DNA from: Paramarasmius palmivorus
Taxonomy: Eukaryota; Basidiomycota; Agaricomycetes; Agaricales; Marasmiaceae
Assembly: GCA_037176845.1 (NCBI GenBank)
Contig: JAYKXP010000150.1
Coordinates: 1 to 64,000 of the forward strand
DNA length: 64,000 nucleotides
Direction: 5' to 3'
This document shows, one piece after another, positions 22,683 through 35,057 of this stretch (the stretch's first letter is position 1; every line of letters begins with the position of its first letter). Made by a program: the position numbers and the translations under genes. The notes under the pieces are model-generated. The model made no database searches. It was not told where the DNA came from and was given only the letters and a program-made list of their open reading frames with translations.

Positions 22683-23958
22683 GCAGTACACTTATTACTG
22701 AGATGGTTACTCTTCCTATCTGTTTCGGCTTCAGAGGTCTCTTTCACCTTGACTTCTACGTCACCTGACTAGATTCTGACTGCAACGTAGTGCTAGGATA
22801 CAACTGGCTCACCCACCACAATCCATTGATTAACTGGGCTGATGGCAGTATCACATTCTGGCACCATGACACAGCTTCTCCTTCTGCAGTTCCACGACCT
22901 GCTTCGGCCACATCTGACTCCTCGTCAGATTCATCCACCTCCGCTTTGCCAGATTGTTCAACTACCTTTTCGGACAAAAAAGCCACATAAGCCTTTCTGG
23001 CCGTATGAACCTGTCTACACTCTTCCTGAAGCTCGCACTGCTCCTGCTCCTATCACCCTTGTTTCAGCTGGAGCTTTCCTCCATGCCTGCAACAAGCCTG
23101 GCTCCCAGCAGTATACCCTCTGGGGCCAGGATTCTTCAGAGCCAAGTCTAGCTTCGAAATCTGGCGACATTGAGCTGGTTTATATGTCTGCCATTCCACC
23201 TCCTTATCATGAGTTCGCATCCATCTTCAACGAGGATCTGTCCTGGAAGCTTGCTCCGCACCGAGAGTACCATCTGAAGATCAAACTTGAGGAAGGCACT
23301 GAACCGCCTCTTGGCCGTGTCTATCCTCTCTTGGAGGCAGAGCTTAAAGCTCTTTGGGAGTTCTTGGACGAGAACCTTCACAGTGGTTTCATCACCTCAT
23401 CCGGTTTGCCCTTTGATGCACCAGTGCTCTTTGTCAAGAAGAAATCTGGCACACTGCACCTTTGTGTGGACTTCAGAGGTTTGAACAAGATCACCAAGAA
23501 GGACCGTTATCCACTTCCCCTTATTTCCGACCTGCTCAATGCCCCAAGTAGGGCTAGCGTCTACACCAAGCTTGATCTTTGCCATGTGTACCATCTCATA
23601 TGAATCACAGACAGTGATGAGTGGAAAACCGCATTCCGCACCCAATATGGCTCCTACCAATGGAACATCATACCTGAAAGACTCACGAATGCTCCTGCTG
23701 CTTTCCAGCAGTTCATCAACTCCATCTTCGCCAACATGCTTGATGTCTGTGTTGTTGTCTACCTAGACAACATCCTCATCTACTCCAAGAACATGGACGA
23801 GCATGAGAAGCATGTCAAAGAAGTCCTACGGCATCTGAAGAAGCACAGCTTATTCTGTAATTGGAAGAAGTGCAAGTTCCACATATCTGAATGCAAATTC
23901 CTTGGCTACATCCTCTCACCCAACGGCTTTCATATGGCTGAAGACAAGGTACAAGCTA

Positions 23959-24253
23959 CAGTTGCAGCAAAAAAAGTTGCAATGCCTTATTGGGAAGGAG
24001 ATTCCCATCTGCCCTGGGAACATGTTGTAGTGTGAAGAACTTCGTGAAATTATCACCTTTCACACTCACCTTTCTATTTTAGCTTCATATGATGCAAAAT
24101 AACTGATTGCAGTCAAAAAAGGAGGGGAAAGACATGAGGTCCCTCACAGTCTGTGCTGAACCAGTAACATACATTGATCCATTTTTGGAAAATCTTGGGG
24201 TCATGGGACTGATCTACCTGCAAAGGCATTGCAACTTTTTTTTGCCATGACTG
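23959..24253. mobile_element. Tc1-type MITE inside the gypsy RT
   Basis: 295 bp with TIRs CAGTTGCAGCAAAA / TTTTGCCATGACTG and TA on each side (23,957-23,958; 24,254-24,255). Removing it with one TA rejoins the pol codons (EDKVQA then ITDWP). Insert plus duplication is 297 bp, so the frame is kept in length. Its inner sequence matches 27,730-28,013. Confidence 0.92.
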
Positions 24254-26180
24254 TATCACTGACTGGCCTGTTCCTCATAAAGTCAAAGACATCCAATCCT
24301 TCCTGGGGCTTCTGCAACTTCTACCGCAGATTCATCTACGCCTACTCCGACATCACTATTCCTCTTACCTGACTCACCCAGAAGGATGTCAAATGGAACT
24401 GGTCGTCCAAAGCCCAGCAGGCCTTTGAAGACCTTAAGGAAGCTTTCACCTGAGCTCTGGTGCTTACATACTGGGAACCTGATCACCCGATCATGGTTGA
24501 AACTGATGCATCCAACTACGCTATTGCTACCATTCTTTCTATCACCCTTCTTAACAGTGAACTTCATCTGGTTGCATTCCTCTCCCGTACCCTCACTGGG
24601 GCCGAACTCAACTACAATATGCACAACAAAGAGTTACTCACTATTTTCGAAGTGTTTAAAACTTGGTGTCACTACCTTGAAGGAGCTCCTAATCTGATTG
24701 ATGTCGTTACAGACCACAAGAACCTGGAGTATTTCTCTACTACCAAGGTTCTTACCTGACGTCAAGTACGGTGGTCGGAGTACCTCTCAGCCTTCAACAT
24801 GGTAATCCACTTTCAGCCGGGCAAACTGGGGGCCAAACCAGATGCCTTAACTAGACAATGGGACGTCTACCCTAAAGAGGGGGATAGCGGCTATGCAGCA
24901 GTCAATCCTCAGAACTTCAGACCCATTTTCACCAATGAACAGCTCATCACTTCCCTTCGCGCTACCTATCTTGAAGAACCCTGCCTCTATGCAAGCTACA
25001 TCATGGATGCTGAAAAGCTCCACTCCAATATCCGAAACTCCCTCTCATCCAATCCTGAAGCGGTTGCGGGCATGCAGCATGTGAAAACGGATTATCTGCG
25101 CTGGTCTATTAATGATTCTGGTCTCCTCCGACTAGACGGCAGAATTTACGTTCCTTCACATGAAGACTTACGCCTACAAGTCTGCAAGCAACACCACGAT
25201 CATATTCTTGCTGGGCACTACGGTCAGAACAAGACTCTCGCTGTTATCTGTTGCCTGTATACTTGGCCTCAGATCTGAGACTTTGTGAAAGACTATGTAC
25301 AATCATGCACCAACTGTGGTAGGAATAAATCTTGTCGTCATCGCCTGTATGGACTGCTTAAACCTCTTCTGGTACCCATACGACCTTGGGACTCCATCTC
25401 ATTAGACTTCATCAAACAACTTCCTGACTCCAATAGTCACACTTCTATCCTTGTGGTTGTTGATCGTGCATCCAAACAAGCTATCTTTATTCCTCTCCCT
25501 AAGAAAATTGATTCTGAAACTCTCGCACGACTCTTTGTGATCCACGTCTTCACCAAGCATGGTGTTCCCAATCATGTCACATCTGACCGCAGATCCGAGT
25601 TTGTATCCTCCTTCAGCCAAAGCCTTGGTGAAGCCTTGAACATGAAGCTTCACTTCACTTCTGGTTACCACCCTGAAGCTGATGGTCAAACCGAACATAC
25701 AAACCAGACCTTGGAACAGTACTTGTGTATGTATTGCACTTACCAACAGGACAACTGGGATTCACTCCTCCCTCTGGCCGAGTTTGCATACAACAACACA
25801 CCCAACACTTTGACTGGTATATCTCCTTTCTTTGCCAACAAGGGATATCACCCAAACATCACTGTGCATCCTGAAGTCAACCTCACATCTGAGAAAGCCA
25901 GGAACTATGTCACCAACCTTGATGAGGTTCATCAGTTCTTGCATGAAGAGATCAAGGCTGCACAAGAAGCTTATAAGGCTATGGCCGACACCAAACGCAA
26001 TCCAGCTCCGGACTTCAAAGTTGGTCAACAAGTCTACATACTCGCCAAACACATCAAGACTACTCAGCCAACTAAGAAGCTCACAGAACAATACCCCGGA
26101 CCCTTCACTATCCTTGCTCAACCCAGCTCTAACGCATTCACTATCAAGCTCCCCGACTACATGTTCACCATACACCCCGT

Positions 26181-28335
26181 TGATATGGTCCAAAATATAA
26201 ATCGCGTATCTAGACAAATATTCTTGCCTTCAATAAGTTTTTAATACACTTGATAAGGGAAACAAGAGCACTAGTGTGAGCCCGAGCAGCTAGTGAAAGT
26301 GGACTTAAGCTCCAACAAAGAGTAACTAGTTGTCTATACACTTATCCATGGATCGTATGATCAGGCTATGGTAGCTGGGGACTTAGCCATGCATGCTAGA
26401 CATGTCTGAAAACTGTAGGACTGTCTATACTAGAAAGACGGTTGTCATGTCATCTATAGAAACGCTATGGAATTGGCTATAGACTTCTTATGAGGCTATA
26501 CAACTGATCCGGAAGAAGTTGTTGCGACTAGAGACCTTGAATAATGTCTGCGACCAAGGGGATTCGAACTTGGCACAGAATAGATGCATTGTTGACTGAC
26601 CAGTCTAGACGCTGGCAGGATATGATGGAAAGAGAATCTTCCGCTCTAGGAGGAAGCGCGCGTGTTGCAGCTTGGATTAATCCGAAGCTCTCAGCATAGC
26701 TTAGTAAAATCAACGAGATCCGAAGCTAGACGGCCAAAGATCAAATTGATAAGCAAGCAAGGTTTTAGGGTTTTACGCTAGCCGCTTACTACAAGCCAGT
26801 TACTTGCCCAGAAACATTTCAGAATCATCACTGAAAGGTGTAGATCCAAAACCAACCAGAAGATTGGATCTCAGATGAGAGACTGTACCTTTCCCCTGGC
26901 TAGATGAAGTGCTAGCTAGGAATGGTGATAGAATTACACATTCTTGAACCTAGAAGAATAGACTCTAAGGGAGGGACTCGAAGGGAAGCTGTCTAGGCAG
27001 TTTCTGACGATATCTGATACCAAGGAGAGCCGTCTCCGCTCAACAGCTATGTACCATGTGGTCTAGCAAGAGTGAGTCAGCACAAGGAAGAAGGATAGTC
27101 CACCGGGCAATTTCCGACGTGGAGCTAGCCAAATATTTGGAACTGCTTTCAGGACCAAAATGCAAATAAACCCAGAATATGGACGAAAGATCGTCTAAAA
27201 AGAATATTTCCTTTCTTTCTTAAGTAGTTCTATACCTTGTATGGGCAGCGAGCCATTGGAATCATAGCTAGAAGTATGTATTTGTAGATTATGGGTAAAT
27301 AGAACAGCTAGAGGGTATATAAGCTGGCCCATTTGGATACGAAAAGGCAAGCAAGTAGATCCCCCCACTGTCAGATAGCACAGAGTAATCAACAACTTTG
27401 GAACTTGACTTCAGAGAATATTTAAGAATATACCCCACCTGACACAGAGTCAGTGATTTGCTACTTGTATAGCTGTAATAAGCATACAGTAGTCTCTTGA
27501 ATAGAATGTACTGAGTTGTGTCTAGACGGGATTTGACTTGACCACTGAGGTTTGGGGTACTAGGGACTTCCACCTAAGTTGAGGTACTGAGGACAGAGGG
27601 CCTCCTACCTAAGTTGAGATATAGAGGACAGAGGGCCTCCTTATCTATTGTAACTGAAGTATTGTGGACAGAGGGCCACCTTACTCATTGTTTTGGCACT
27701 GAGGACTGAGGGCCTCCCATTGCCATATACAGTCGCGGCAAAAATATTTGCAATTCCTTTTTGGGGAGATCATTCCCGTGCTCCAAAAAATTTCCAAAAA
27801 TGGCTCGGCGTACATCACCAGACGGTCGGGAAGCTCTCATTTTTCCCTCATTTTTTGGGTGCACATAGCCATAGTGTATCATATAATCCCCGAGACTGAA
27901 AAAATAAGGAGAAAAATCGCAATTTTGCAAAGTTGTTACCATCATAATGTGTCCCCAGGGCAGATGGGAAACTCCTTCCCAATAAGGAATTGCAATTCTT
28001 TTTGCCGTGACTGTATTGGTCATTGTTGAACTTGTTTGGAATCAATCCAGTTTGGATATTGAAGAGGCTAGCTGCACTTGGGCACTATCCTGTTGCATTT
28101 TGTTGATTTCTTTGTTCATTGGATACAAATATATACCTTATACCTTTCTCTATCCCATGCACCTTTGTTGTTCATTGGTCTAGATTGAGTACTAGAGTGT
28201 CTATAGCAATAATACATTGTTTCTTGATCTTACTACCATGCAGAACCTTTGCTAACGCCGAGCCATCCTCGCACAAAAGAGGTTGAGTTGTGTTTTGTTG
28301 TCTCTAGACAGCCTTACACCAATTGAACCCATTCA
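26181..28335 (-). mobile_element. B3: diverged B-type element inside the gypsy pol
   Basis: Starts TGATATGGTCC after CCGT (26,177-26,180) and ends before CCAT (28,336-28,339), which is CCGT with one CpG change. Taking it out joins integrase codons (TIHPV) to FHVSQLEPFVPSK. It shares with B1/B2 the subterminal motif CACTAGTGTGAGCCC...AGCTAGTG. No gene; it carries a MITE. Confidence 0.82.
27730..28013. mobile_element. Tc1-type MITE inside B3
   Basis: 284 bp, TIRs CAGTCGCGGCAAAAA / TTTTTGCCGTGACTG, TA at 27,728-27,729 and 28,014-28,015. Read in reverse it matches the MITE at 23,959 (shared CCTTATTGGGAAGGAG). Confidence 0.92.
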
Positions 28336-28854
28336 CCATATTTCATGTTTCCCAACTTGAACCCTTTGTCCCATCCAAAATACCCAATTGCACTCTACCT
28401 CCTCCGCCTCTGGTTGAGATCAATGATGACAGTGAACTGCACTACGAGGTTGCTAAAATTCTAGACTCGAAGTTGGTATAAGTGTCGCCTCCAGTATCTC
28501 GTATGATGGGCCGGCTATGAAGGTACTGACGAAGAATTCGAATGGATCTCTGCTGAAGATCTTGACCCAGGCGAAGCTATCAACGACTTCCACTCCAAGC
28601 CCAGCAATTGTAAGAAGCCAGGTCCACTCAAACAACACATCACTACCCTTCAAGCCCTATTCGGCTACATAACGGCCGAATGATCTTCTTGGTTTCTTGG
28701 TTGTCTATCATACGATACCCTCACATAAGTATTTATTCCTATTCTTATTTTCTCGCATTTGTTTGGACAATGATACTTGTATATTTGTATGTCTACTACG
28801 GCCTATGATGATGCTACAAGAAGGACAAGAAAGGTCGGCTGGTGTTCACACGAT

Positions 28855-30161
28855 CTACTGTGCCCCCTTTCCCTTCTGGCTCTGAGTCATTCTTGGCTGA
28901 GGTGTTTTCTCCTCTTCACTTTCTTCCTCTTCATCTTCTTCACTCTCTTCTTCTTCACTATTTTCTTCCTCGCTTTCCTCTGCCTTTGCCTTTGCCTTAC
29001 CCTTTGCCTTGTCTTCTGGCTCCTCCTTGGACAAAGACTCCTTGGCACCAACCCAGGCCAAGATCACATTCAACTTCTTTTCCAACCGACCCATTTTTTT
29101 CTCCAAGGTGGCAAACTTCTTTGCCTGAGCATCCTCCATATCCGTACGAAGAGTCTTGACCTCGAGGAGAATCTTGCGAATGTTGTCGGCTGATTCCTCG
29201 TCTGGCAAGGTTGCTACAGATTTCTTTGCCTTCTTGTTCTTGCCTGACTCAAGGCTGCACTTGACCTTGCAATTGTGGCAGACAAGGCACTTGAAGATAC
29301 TGCGTCCACCCGAGACCTCGACCTGCACCCAACAATCAGCCTTCTTGATGATGCAGTTAGTACACTCTAGAAAAGAGGAGTTAGCCCGCGCGGGGACATA
29401 CAAACGGTATACTCACCAAGCCCTTCTGATACCAACATCCAGAGTCCCTTCACCTCTGGCATTGCCTTCTTCTCCCCACACATTGAAGGCTGAGATCGCT
29501 CTGGAGATTCCTCTGCCTTATGCTTTTTCAGATGAGGCAACCAACACAGGGAGGTCAACATATTCCAGGATAAAGGCCCTGCACTTACCTGAAGTGCTTG
29601 CCTGAGCAGCACCTGATGAACTACCTTTGCCCTTATCCTCAGACAAAGTCACCGCTGCCTTGTCCTTCTCTTTTTCCTGCAATTTCTTGGCTGTCTCTTT
29701 GTCGGCCTTGATGTCCACCAACCATTTCATCACCTGCTTATCTTCCACCTCTTCATACGCGATCCTGAACTGCTTTCATGCCAAGAGTTGGACTGTGCGT
29801 TCTTTGCATTCCTTCTTGTACAACATCACCAGTTTGTTGTCGTTCTTCTCACTTCTTGCTGTTTCGCCATCCAGTCCTTCATTGGCTTGCCATGCCCACG
29901 TATGGGAAAGTCAATAAGTTCGGGCTCCTCAATAGGCGGCAGAAAGGCAATTGGACGAGGAGGTGTGCAAAGAGCTTTTAGTACATGATTTTCCTTAAAC
30001 GTATGAAGGTGCCACAGGTATTGTCAGCCTTCGAGGTCGGGTGGGGGGAGAATGAGTAACTCGTAATTGTTGACCGAGGTGAATTCCGAATTGTCGGTCA
30101 TGGAGAGGGGGTGTGCCTTGTTTTGGACTTCCTGGAGAAGTTTGTGTTCTTTGGCCGACAT
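28855..30161 (-). pseudogene. Antisense gene between gypsy pol and 3' LTR: acidic coiled-coil protein
   Basis: Three exons on the minus strand: 30,161-29,589, 29,512-29,417 and 29,366-28,855, with GT/AG introns of 76 and 50 bp that join in frame. About 390 codons. N-terminal third: a Pro-rich segment (TPPRPIAFLPPIEEPELIDFP). Middle: Lys/Glu-rich helix. The last exon starts with a cysteine cluster (CTNC, then CLVCHNCKVKC), followed by a heptad-like coiled coil (LLEVKTLRTDMED, LEKKMGRLEKKLN) and a run of Glu/Ser/Asp, ending KGKGAQ. Two TGA codons (30,026 and 29,778) fit CGA to TGA and one frameshift lies near 29,850, so this copy is dead. It converges with pol (stop 28,683) and its start faces the LTR. 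Function unknown; antisense ORFs at this site are known in some plant gypsy lineages. Confidence 0.7.
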
Positions 30162-30341
30162 GTCTTGTGCTGTTGGTAGGGACTCTGAAGACTTGGGCCG
30201 GAAAATGGTGCCCTACTTATATGTTTTGGCTAGGAAAAGCCACATGACTTTTTGCTTATTGTTCTTCTGTTCTGACTTCTTTTATTCTCCATTGTTCTAT
30301 TTCCTTTTTTGGCTTTAGTGTTTCTCCAGGAGTCAAAACCC

Positions 30342-30351
30342 AGGAGGGGGA
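30342..30351 (+). other. Polypurine tract of the gypsy element
   Basis: AGGAGGGGGA, 3 bp before the LTR start. It places the antisense gene inside the element. Confidence 0.75.
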
Positions 30352-30354
30352 TAC

Positions 30355-30540
30355 TGTTATGTCCATGTGACTTGGCTGTATCATTTCATTTGAACAGCCT
30401 CTACCTCTCTACACCTTCGACTTTCTCTCAGCCAATGTATGTCAGTAATGTACTTTTTGTTTCTGTCTCATTCCGCTTACACTATTCCACGTTGTTATAA
30501 TCTCCGCTTTCTTACTGTGCCTTCTTGACACATATACCAC
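30355..30540 (+). repeat. Gypsy 3' LTR, truncated
   Basis: Starts TGTTATGTCCATGTGAC. It aligns over 186 bp with the LTR at 42,894-43,410 read in reverse, then stops abruptly. Confidence 0.82.
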
Positions 30541-30759
30541 CACCCGTAGCAGCAGGTTTTTTTAATTAATTTCTGAAGAGGTTCCGCACATCTAATACAA
30601 AAAACACTAAAGATCTTAGGTCTTTTTTTCTTTGACAAGAGAGTACTTTTGGGCTATGTAGGGGGGCACGTAAGGATATATAGGCCATATGCTTTTGTGA
30701 AAGGGTGCGCTTTATTTAAAAAATACAGATAACAATATAGATATCATTTTGGGCCGCTT
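30541..30759. other. AT-rich spacer
   Basis: No gene or repeat recognised apart from a few T-rich words; it leads into the LT2 arm. Confidence 0.4.
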
Positions 30760-32675
30760 TAGGGTGCTTCCTCATATGGAAGGAACATTCCCACAGACTC
30801 TCACACTATTATAGACCGCTTTTTGGGTGCTTTTTCAAAAAAGAAAAATATTCCCACACTGCTGGCACCATCTGGGGGCTGTTCTCTGCTCCGCTTTTTG
30901 CTTCCCAAAAAGGAAGGTAGTATTTCCAGGAGCTGGAAAACCATTACTGGGTGCTTTTGGGCACTTTTTGGGCACTTTTTTCACTGGAAAATTATTCCCA
31001 CACTCCCTGACATCATCTGGGTGCCTCCCTACTCTGCTTTTGGCTTCCCAAAATGAAGATAGCCTTACCTCATCATTTTCCACCTGGAATCAATGCATTG
31101 GGGGGCTATTGGGGCATGCTGGGGAGCTATAAAAATCACATTTTTGAGGGAATATGTTCTAATATGTTTAGCTTGAGATATGTATCTGACAAGTTTTATG
31201 CTTATAGTTAACATATATTGCACATATACTTGTGCATTTAACTTGATCTATGCATATTGAAGTCAATTGTGGATGGATTTCCTTCAACCCTGGATATATT
31301 CTTAACTGATTTTTCATCCTGAATTTGATTTTGGGGTTCCCCAAGCTCCCAGATCAATCCCTGCAATACTACATCCATAGTACATGTTTTCTGTAATTGT
31401 GCAAGAATTGATTAGTCTGGCATATGGATTCCTGTCATGGGATCCATAGATGCAATTGATATTCCTGTTCTATGCATAGTGAATGGTCTCTCATTCATTT
31501 TTGGTGATTCTAGGAGCAATCCCCATGCTCCACTACAAAAAAACCCCTAAAAATGTGATTTTTTATGTATTTTTTATGTAGCAACATACAGATGTATTCA
31601 AAAAATGTCCAACTCCCCTTGGTGCTGGGATGCTTCCCTGAGGTGCTATTCATGTGTTAGTGCCTGTGTTACATAACTGTACAATACATTGGATTGAACA
31701 AGGTGTTGCACATACAAGAGTGCTTGGGCAAGTATATATTTGTCATCTATACACTATAGAGTGGGTTATGAACAAGAATTAGCCCATTCCAATCATTCCC
31801 TGTGGTATAGTATTATTGATATCCAAAAAAAGCGAATTTAGCTGTAATAAATCTGGAAAGATAGGCAGCTCTCCAGAATTGTAAACCAAGCAAGGGGACA
31901 TATATATCATCTCTGACTCACAATATCTAAGCCCTAGCTGCACTGCATCCCATCCTGTAATTTTATTCCCCTAATTTCGGAGATTTTCAGTATTTTTGAT
32001 ATTTAAGCACCATTATTCCACTAATCTATGTACTATTGTGTATCCCCAGGCTTGTATTTAATGTATCTAGGTCCTCCAACTTACCCCATGTCAATATCTG
32101 CCCTGTAGCCCAAGATCCAACAGGCCATTTTCCTGAATTACCATATTTGGACCGCTTTTTTTGCATTCCCCTGCCCCCCCAATTGCAGGGGCATGCTTTT
32201 AGAACATATTAGAACATATTCCCCCAAAAATGCGATTTTTATAGCCCCCCAGCATGCCCCAATAGCCCTCCAATGCATTGATTCCAGGTGGAAAATGATG
32301 AGGTAAGGCCACCTTCCATTTCGGGAAGCCAAAAGCGGAGTAGGGAGGCACCCAGATGATGTCAGGAGGTGTGGGAATAATTTTTCCACAAAAAAGCGCC
32401 CAAAAAGCACACTGTTACATCATGGAAAGAGCATCTTCCATTTTGGGATGCCAAAAGCAGTGTGGGAATATCTCCAAATCTCAAAAAAGTGGCCTGTTCC
32501 CTTTCCAGAAGGTGTGGGAATGATCCTTCCCAATTTGGAAGCACCCAAAGCAGACAGTACCTCTTATCTGCCTTGATTACTTGTCCCCTACTTTTGCAAA
32601 AGGAATTATCCCATACTTTTGCAAATCTCATTGTGATAACTGTCAGTCACTTTTACAAAAGTATGGCTGCATCTG
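30760..32675. mobile_element. LT2: long-TIR element, opposite orientation to LT1
   Basis: Right arm (about 32,140-32,675) matches the LT1 right arm and ends GGCTGCATCTG. The centre matches LT1 in reverse. The left arm has extra and more diverged TTCCCACAC / GCTTTTTGCTTCCCAAAA units, so the left limit is approximate. The right end directly abuts KDZ coding sequence. Confidence 0.75.
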
Positions 32676-34618
32676 GTGATTACCCCTGCTATCGGGAAAC
32701 TACATCTTCCTGGACACAAGGAAAAGGATCACGAACAATTCAATCTCAATCTGATACCAGGTGCAGCCCAGATTGATGGTGAATCCTGCGAACGTGTTTG
32801 GGGTCCCCATAATCCTCTAGGCAACTCTACCAGAACCATGGGTCCCGGAGCGAGGCAGAATAATCTAGAAGGTCACTTTGCATGGTGGAACTGGGATAAG
32901 TACATCAGCATGGGTGAGTGTCTACACCTCATTCGCGGTGGAATTAATGCTCATTTTATACTTCAGGAGAAGCTCTGTGTATCGGCTTCAAAGCAGCTGT
33001 AAAGGACTGTAACAATCAAAGGACCGCCCACGAGGGGTTGACAGAGAACTTTCCGGAGAAGCTTGTGAGTGAATGGGAGACCATGTGCACAAAATGGGAG
33101 AGGGAGCCTTATCCCAAGGGGAAAACAGTCAATCTATACGTCGTGCCAGAAGCCCGTGAGTACTGGAAGCATTCAATCTTGAACGTCGCTTATATCGCCC
33201 CTCAATGCAGATATCAGCGTGTCTAAAGCGTTGAAAGAGTTGGCTGAGAGCAACCAGGCCTCTCTATGCTCTGGAGGAGTATCCTACCACAAGGTCACCA
33301 CCTCCGGGTTCATCATGATGGTCCTAGAGGGACAAGATTCTCAGTAAGTGGTTTGTCGGTTTACCTTGATACAGAGCTCTGATACGGGTGTTTATGCAGG
33401 AGGAAGCTGGCTGAAATCGTAGATCAACAAAAGAAGGATCCAACTGTCATCCAATCTACAAAGGTATTGGAGCAGAGAAACACTTTGCACCGTCGCATTA
33501 GGTATTTCCAAGCCCTGCAAGCCATTTACATGCCAGGCCTCATGCAGTTCAGGGCCAACGCGAGAGATGTAGATGAAGAAGAGGACTCTATACAGCCAGA
33601 GACCACCAAACTATGGTTATCCTCTGATATTCCCAAGGAGAAGCATGAGGCTGTCTCCGTGAGGGGTTTGGATAAGGTGGAAGCAAAGCTGCAGCAAGCT
33701 CGGTGCTATGATGCCCTCAATGCCCTTCGTCATACCCTGAGGATCAAAGCAAGGCTGATGCAGTTCAAGAACACCAACGTTCGAGGTCAGCGGGAATCAG
33801 AGTGCTCTCGGGCCATCATCAATAGGGTCTACATGAAGGCAAGACACTTTGCTTCCCACTATCGCATTGCTCACAAAGCATATCTGGCATTGGTTGGAAC
33901 AGGGGATTGGGAGAAGACGCTGAGAGTATTGGAGGATGGTGATGTAAGGAGTTACAAGGATCCCGCGTTGGTGAAGAAAGGTCCAGGGCGTAAAGGTACT
34001 GCAGAGAATGATGATGAGGAAGAAATTTCCAGCCATATGGATCAGGGAGGCATAGAGCTCATAGCTCCTGACCGCAATGAGTGGGCTCACAGGACGGTTC
34101 ATGGCACTGGAGAGACCAGGAAACAGCATTCTTGGATCTGGACAGCAGGAGGCTCTATCAATGTTGGGGACGGTGCAGAAGGGGAAGACAATCAGATTCT
34201 ATGCTCAGAATGGTGCAGGAGTAGAGCTCAGGTCAAGAGAGCAGAAGAGGAGGTTCAGCTGGTTCAGGAAGAGATGCGCTGAATGCTAGCCTTTCTTACC
34301 TATCGAGCGAATGAATGGAGGAACTGGAAGATGAGATGGCAGGGAGCAGGACTGAGTCTTCCTAAGGCAACTCTGGAAGAGGGAATGGATGCATATGCTA
34401 GTATGCAGGAAGCCATTCAACTGCGTCTCTGTGACACGTTCCACAGTGAATGGAAGAAGCCGTTAGAAGATGAGGTGAAGGGCAGGGAGGATCAGGATGA
34501 GGAGGCAGAAAAAGAGGGACTGGAAGGTGAAGTTGAGGAAGCTGGGAGGCTGGGTGTGCAAGATATGGAAGGTCATGACGATGAACTGGAGGAGGAGGAA
34601 GACCAGGGCGAAGATTAG
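32676..34618 (+). pseudogene. KDZ transposase, C-terminal fragment
   Basis: The sequence starts in the middle of a KDZ gene at PAIGKLHLPGHKEKDHE, closely related to the copy at 5051-7791. Introns at 32,914-32,966, 33,156-33,210 and 33,344-33,399 have GT/AG ends and join in frame. Then GAAQIDGESCERVWGPHNP, WNWDKY, CSGGVSYHKVT and the long helical C-terminus with a Glu/Asp-rich tail, ending at TAG 34,616. One in-frame TGA at 34,280 fits CGA to TGA. The CxC2 and DANFR parts are missing, replaced by LT2. It shows the C-terminus that the first KDZ copy lost. Confidence 0.9.
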
Positions 34619-34769
34619 GCTGTGCACTTAACGTTCCTTTTTCAGCGCTAGTTTAGGTAAGGAGCCTGTGACATCGTCTGTATTTTATTTGTGACAGAAA
34701 TGTGACCGTTCATAATTCCATGGATTGCAGCAACTGAGAGCCTGGTATAGTAAAGAACGTTAAAGTATT

Positions 34770-34860
34770 TAGTATCAGAGCTTTAGTGTAGTGGTTGTAT
34801 TCCAGACAGGATTACTCTGCATAAGTCTTAGGTCTGTGGTTCAATCCACACATGTTGTAG
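34770..34860 (+). ncRNA. tRNA-like sequence upstream of the copia remnant
   Basis: Box A TAGTGTAGTGG (34,784-34,794) and box B GGTTCAATCC (34,838-34,847) are well spaced, and TGTGG/CCACA could pair around a 6-nt loop. No full cloverleaf. It directly follows AGTATCAGAGC (34,771-34,781), close to the copia primer site word TGGTATCAGAGC, so it may belong to the copia leader or be a SINE relic. Confidence 0.4.
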
Positions 34861-35057
34861 ACCAATTTTTAGACTGAGTAGTACTCCTACGGGATACTGG
34901 CTGCCTTGGCTCCGGAGAGCTTACATAACTCCGGGGGTCTCCAGCTAAAGTTGTGTCCACTGGTAAGGCTATTGGTAACAAATGGCCTTGAATTAGCTTT
35001 ATGCTAACTACCATTGTGGATGCATCAGCACTCACTGGTTCCAACCATTGCTGATGC

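Larger units (their letters stand above)
22683..28683 (+). pseudogene. Chromovirus-type gypsy pol, split by a MITE and a B-type element
   Basis: Begins in the protease-RT linker ([19 protein letters not shown]). Then RT (CVDFRGLNK, PLPLISDLL, YTKLDL; active site YLDN instead of YLDD at about 23,765), RNase H (VETDASNYAI, TDHKNLEY; about 24,495-24,740), integrase zinc region and core with Asp codons at 25,405 and 25,585 and Glu at 25,693, and after the inserted B element a chromodomain (YLV-WAGYEGTDEEFEW, about 28,480-28,540) ending at TGA 28,681. In-frame TGAs at 22,766, 23,601, 24,370, 24,451, 24,757, 25,276 and 28,504 each stand where relatives have Arg CGA. Frameshifts lie near 22,975, 24,305 (one extra G) and 28,478. 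Gag and the 5' LTR are missing. Confidence 0.93.

Noticed and set aside
26528..26713. Minus-strand tRNA-like sequence with GTTCGAATCCCC
   Set aside because: Box B is good but there is no box A at the right distance and no cloverleaf.
28842..29193. Plus-strand Leu/Phe-rich ORFs resembling membrane proteins
   Set aside because: They are the complement of the Glu/Lys-rich last exon of the antisense gene.
34077..34289. Second frame over the KDZ fragment
   Set aside because: Shadow of the KDZ C-terminal helix region.
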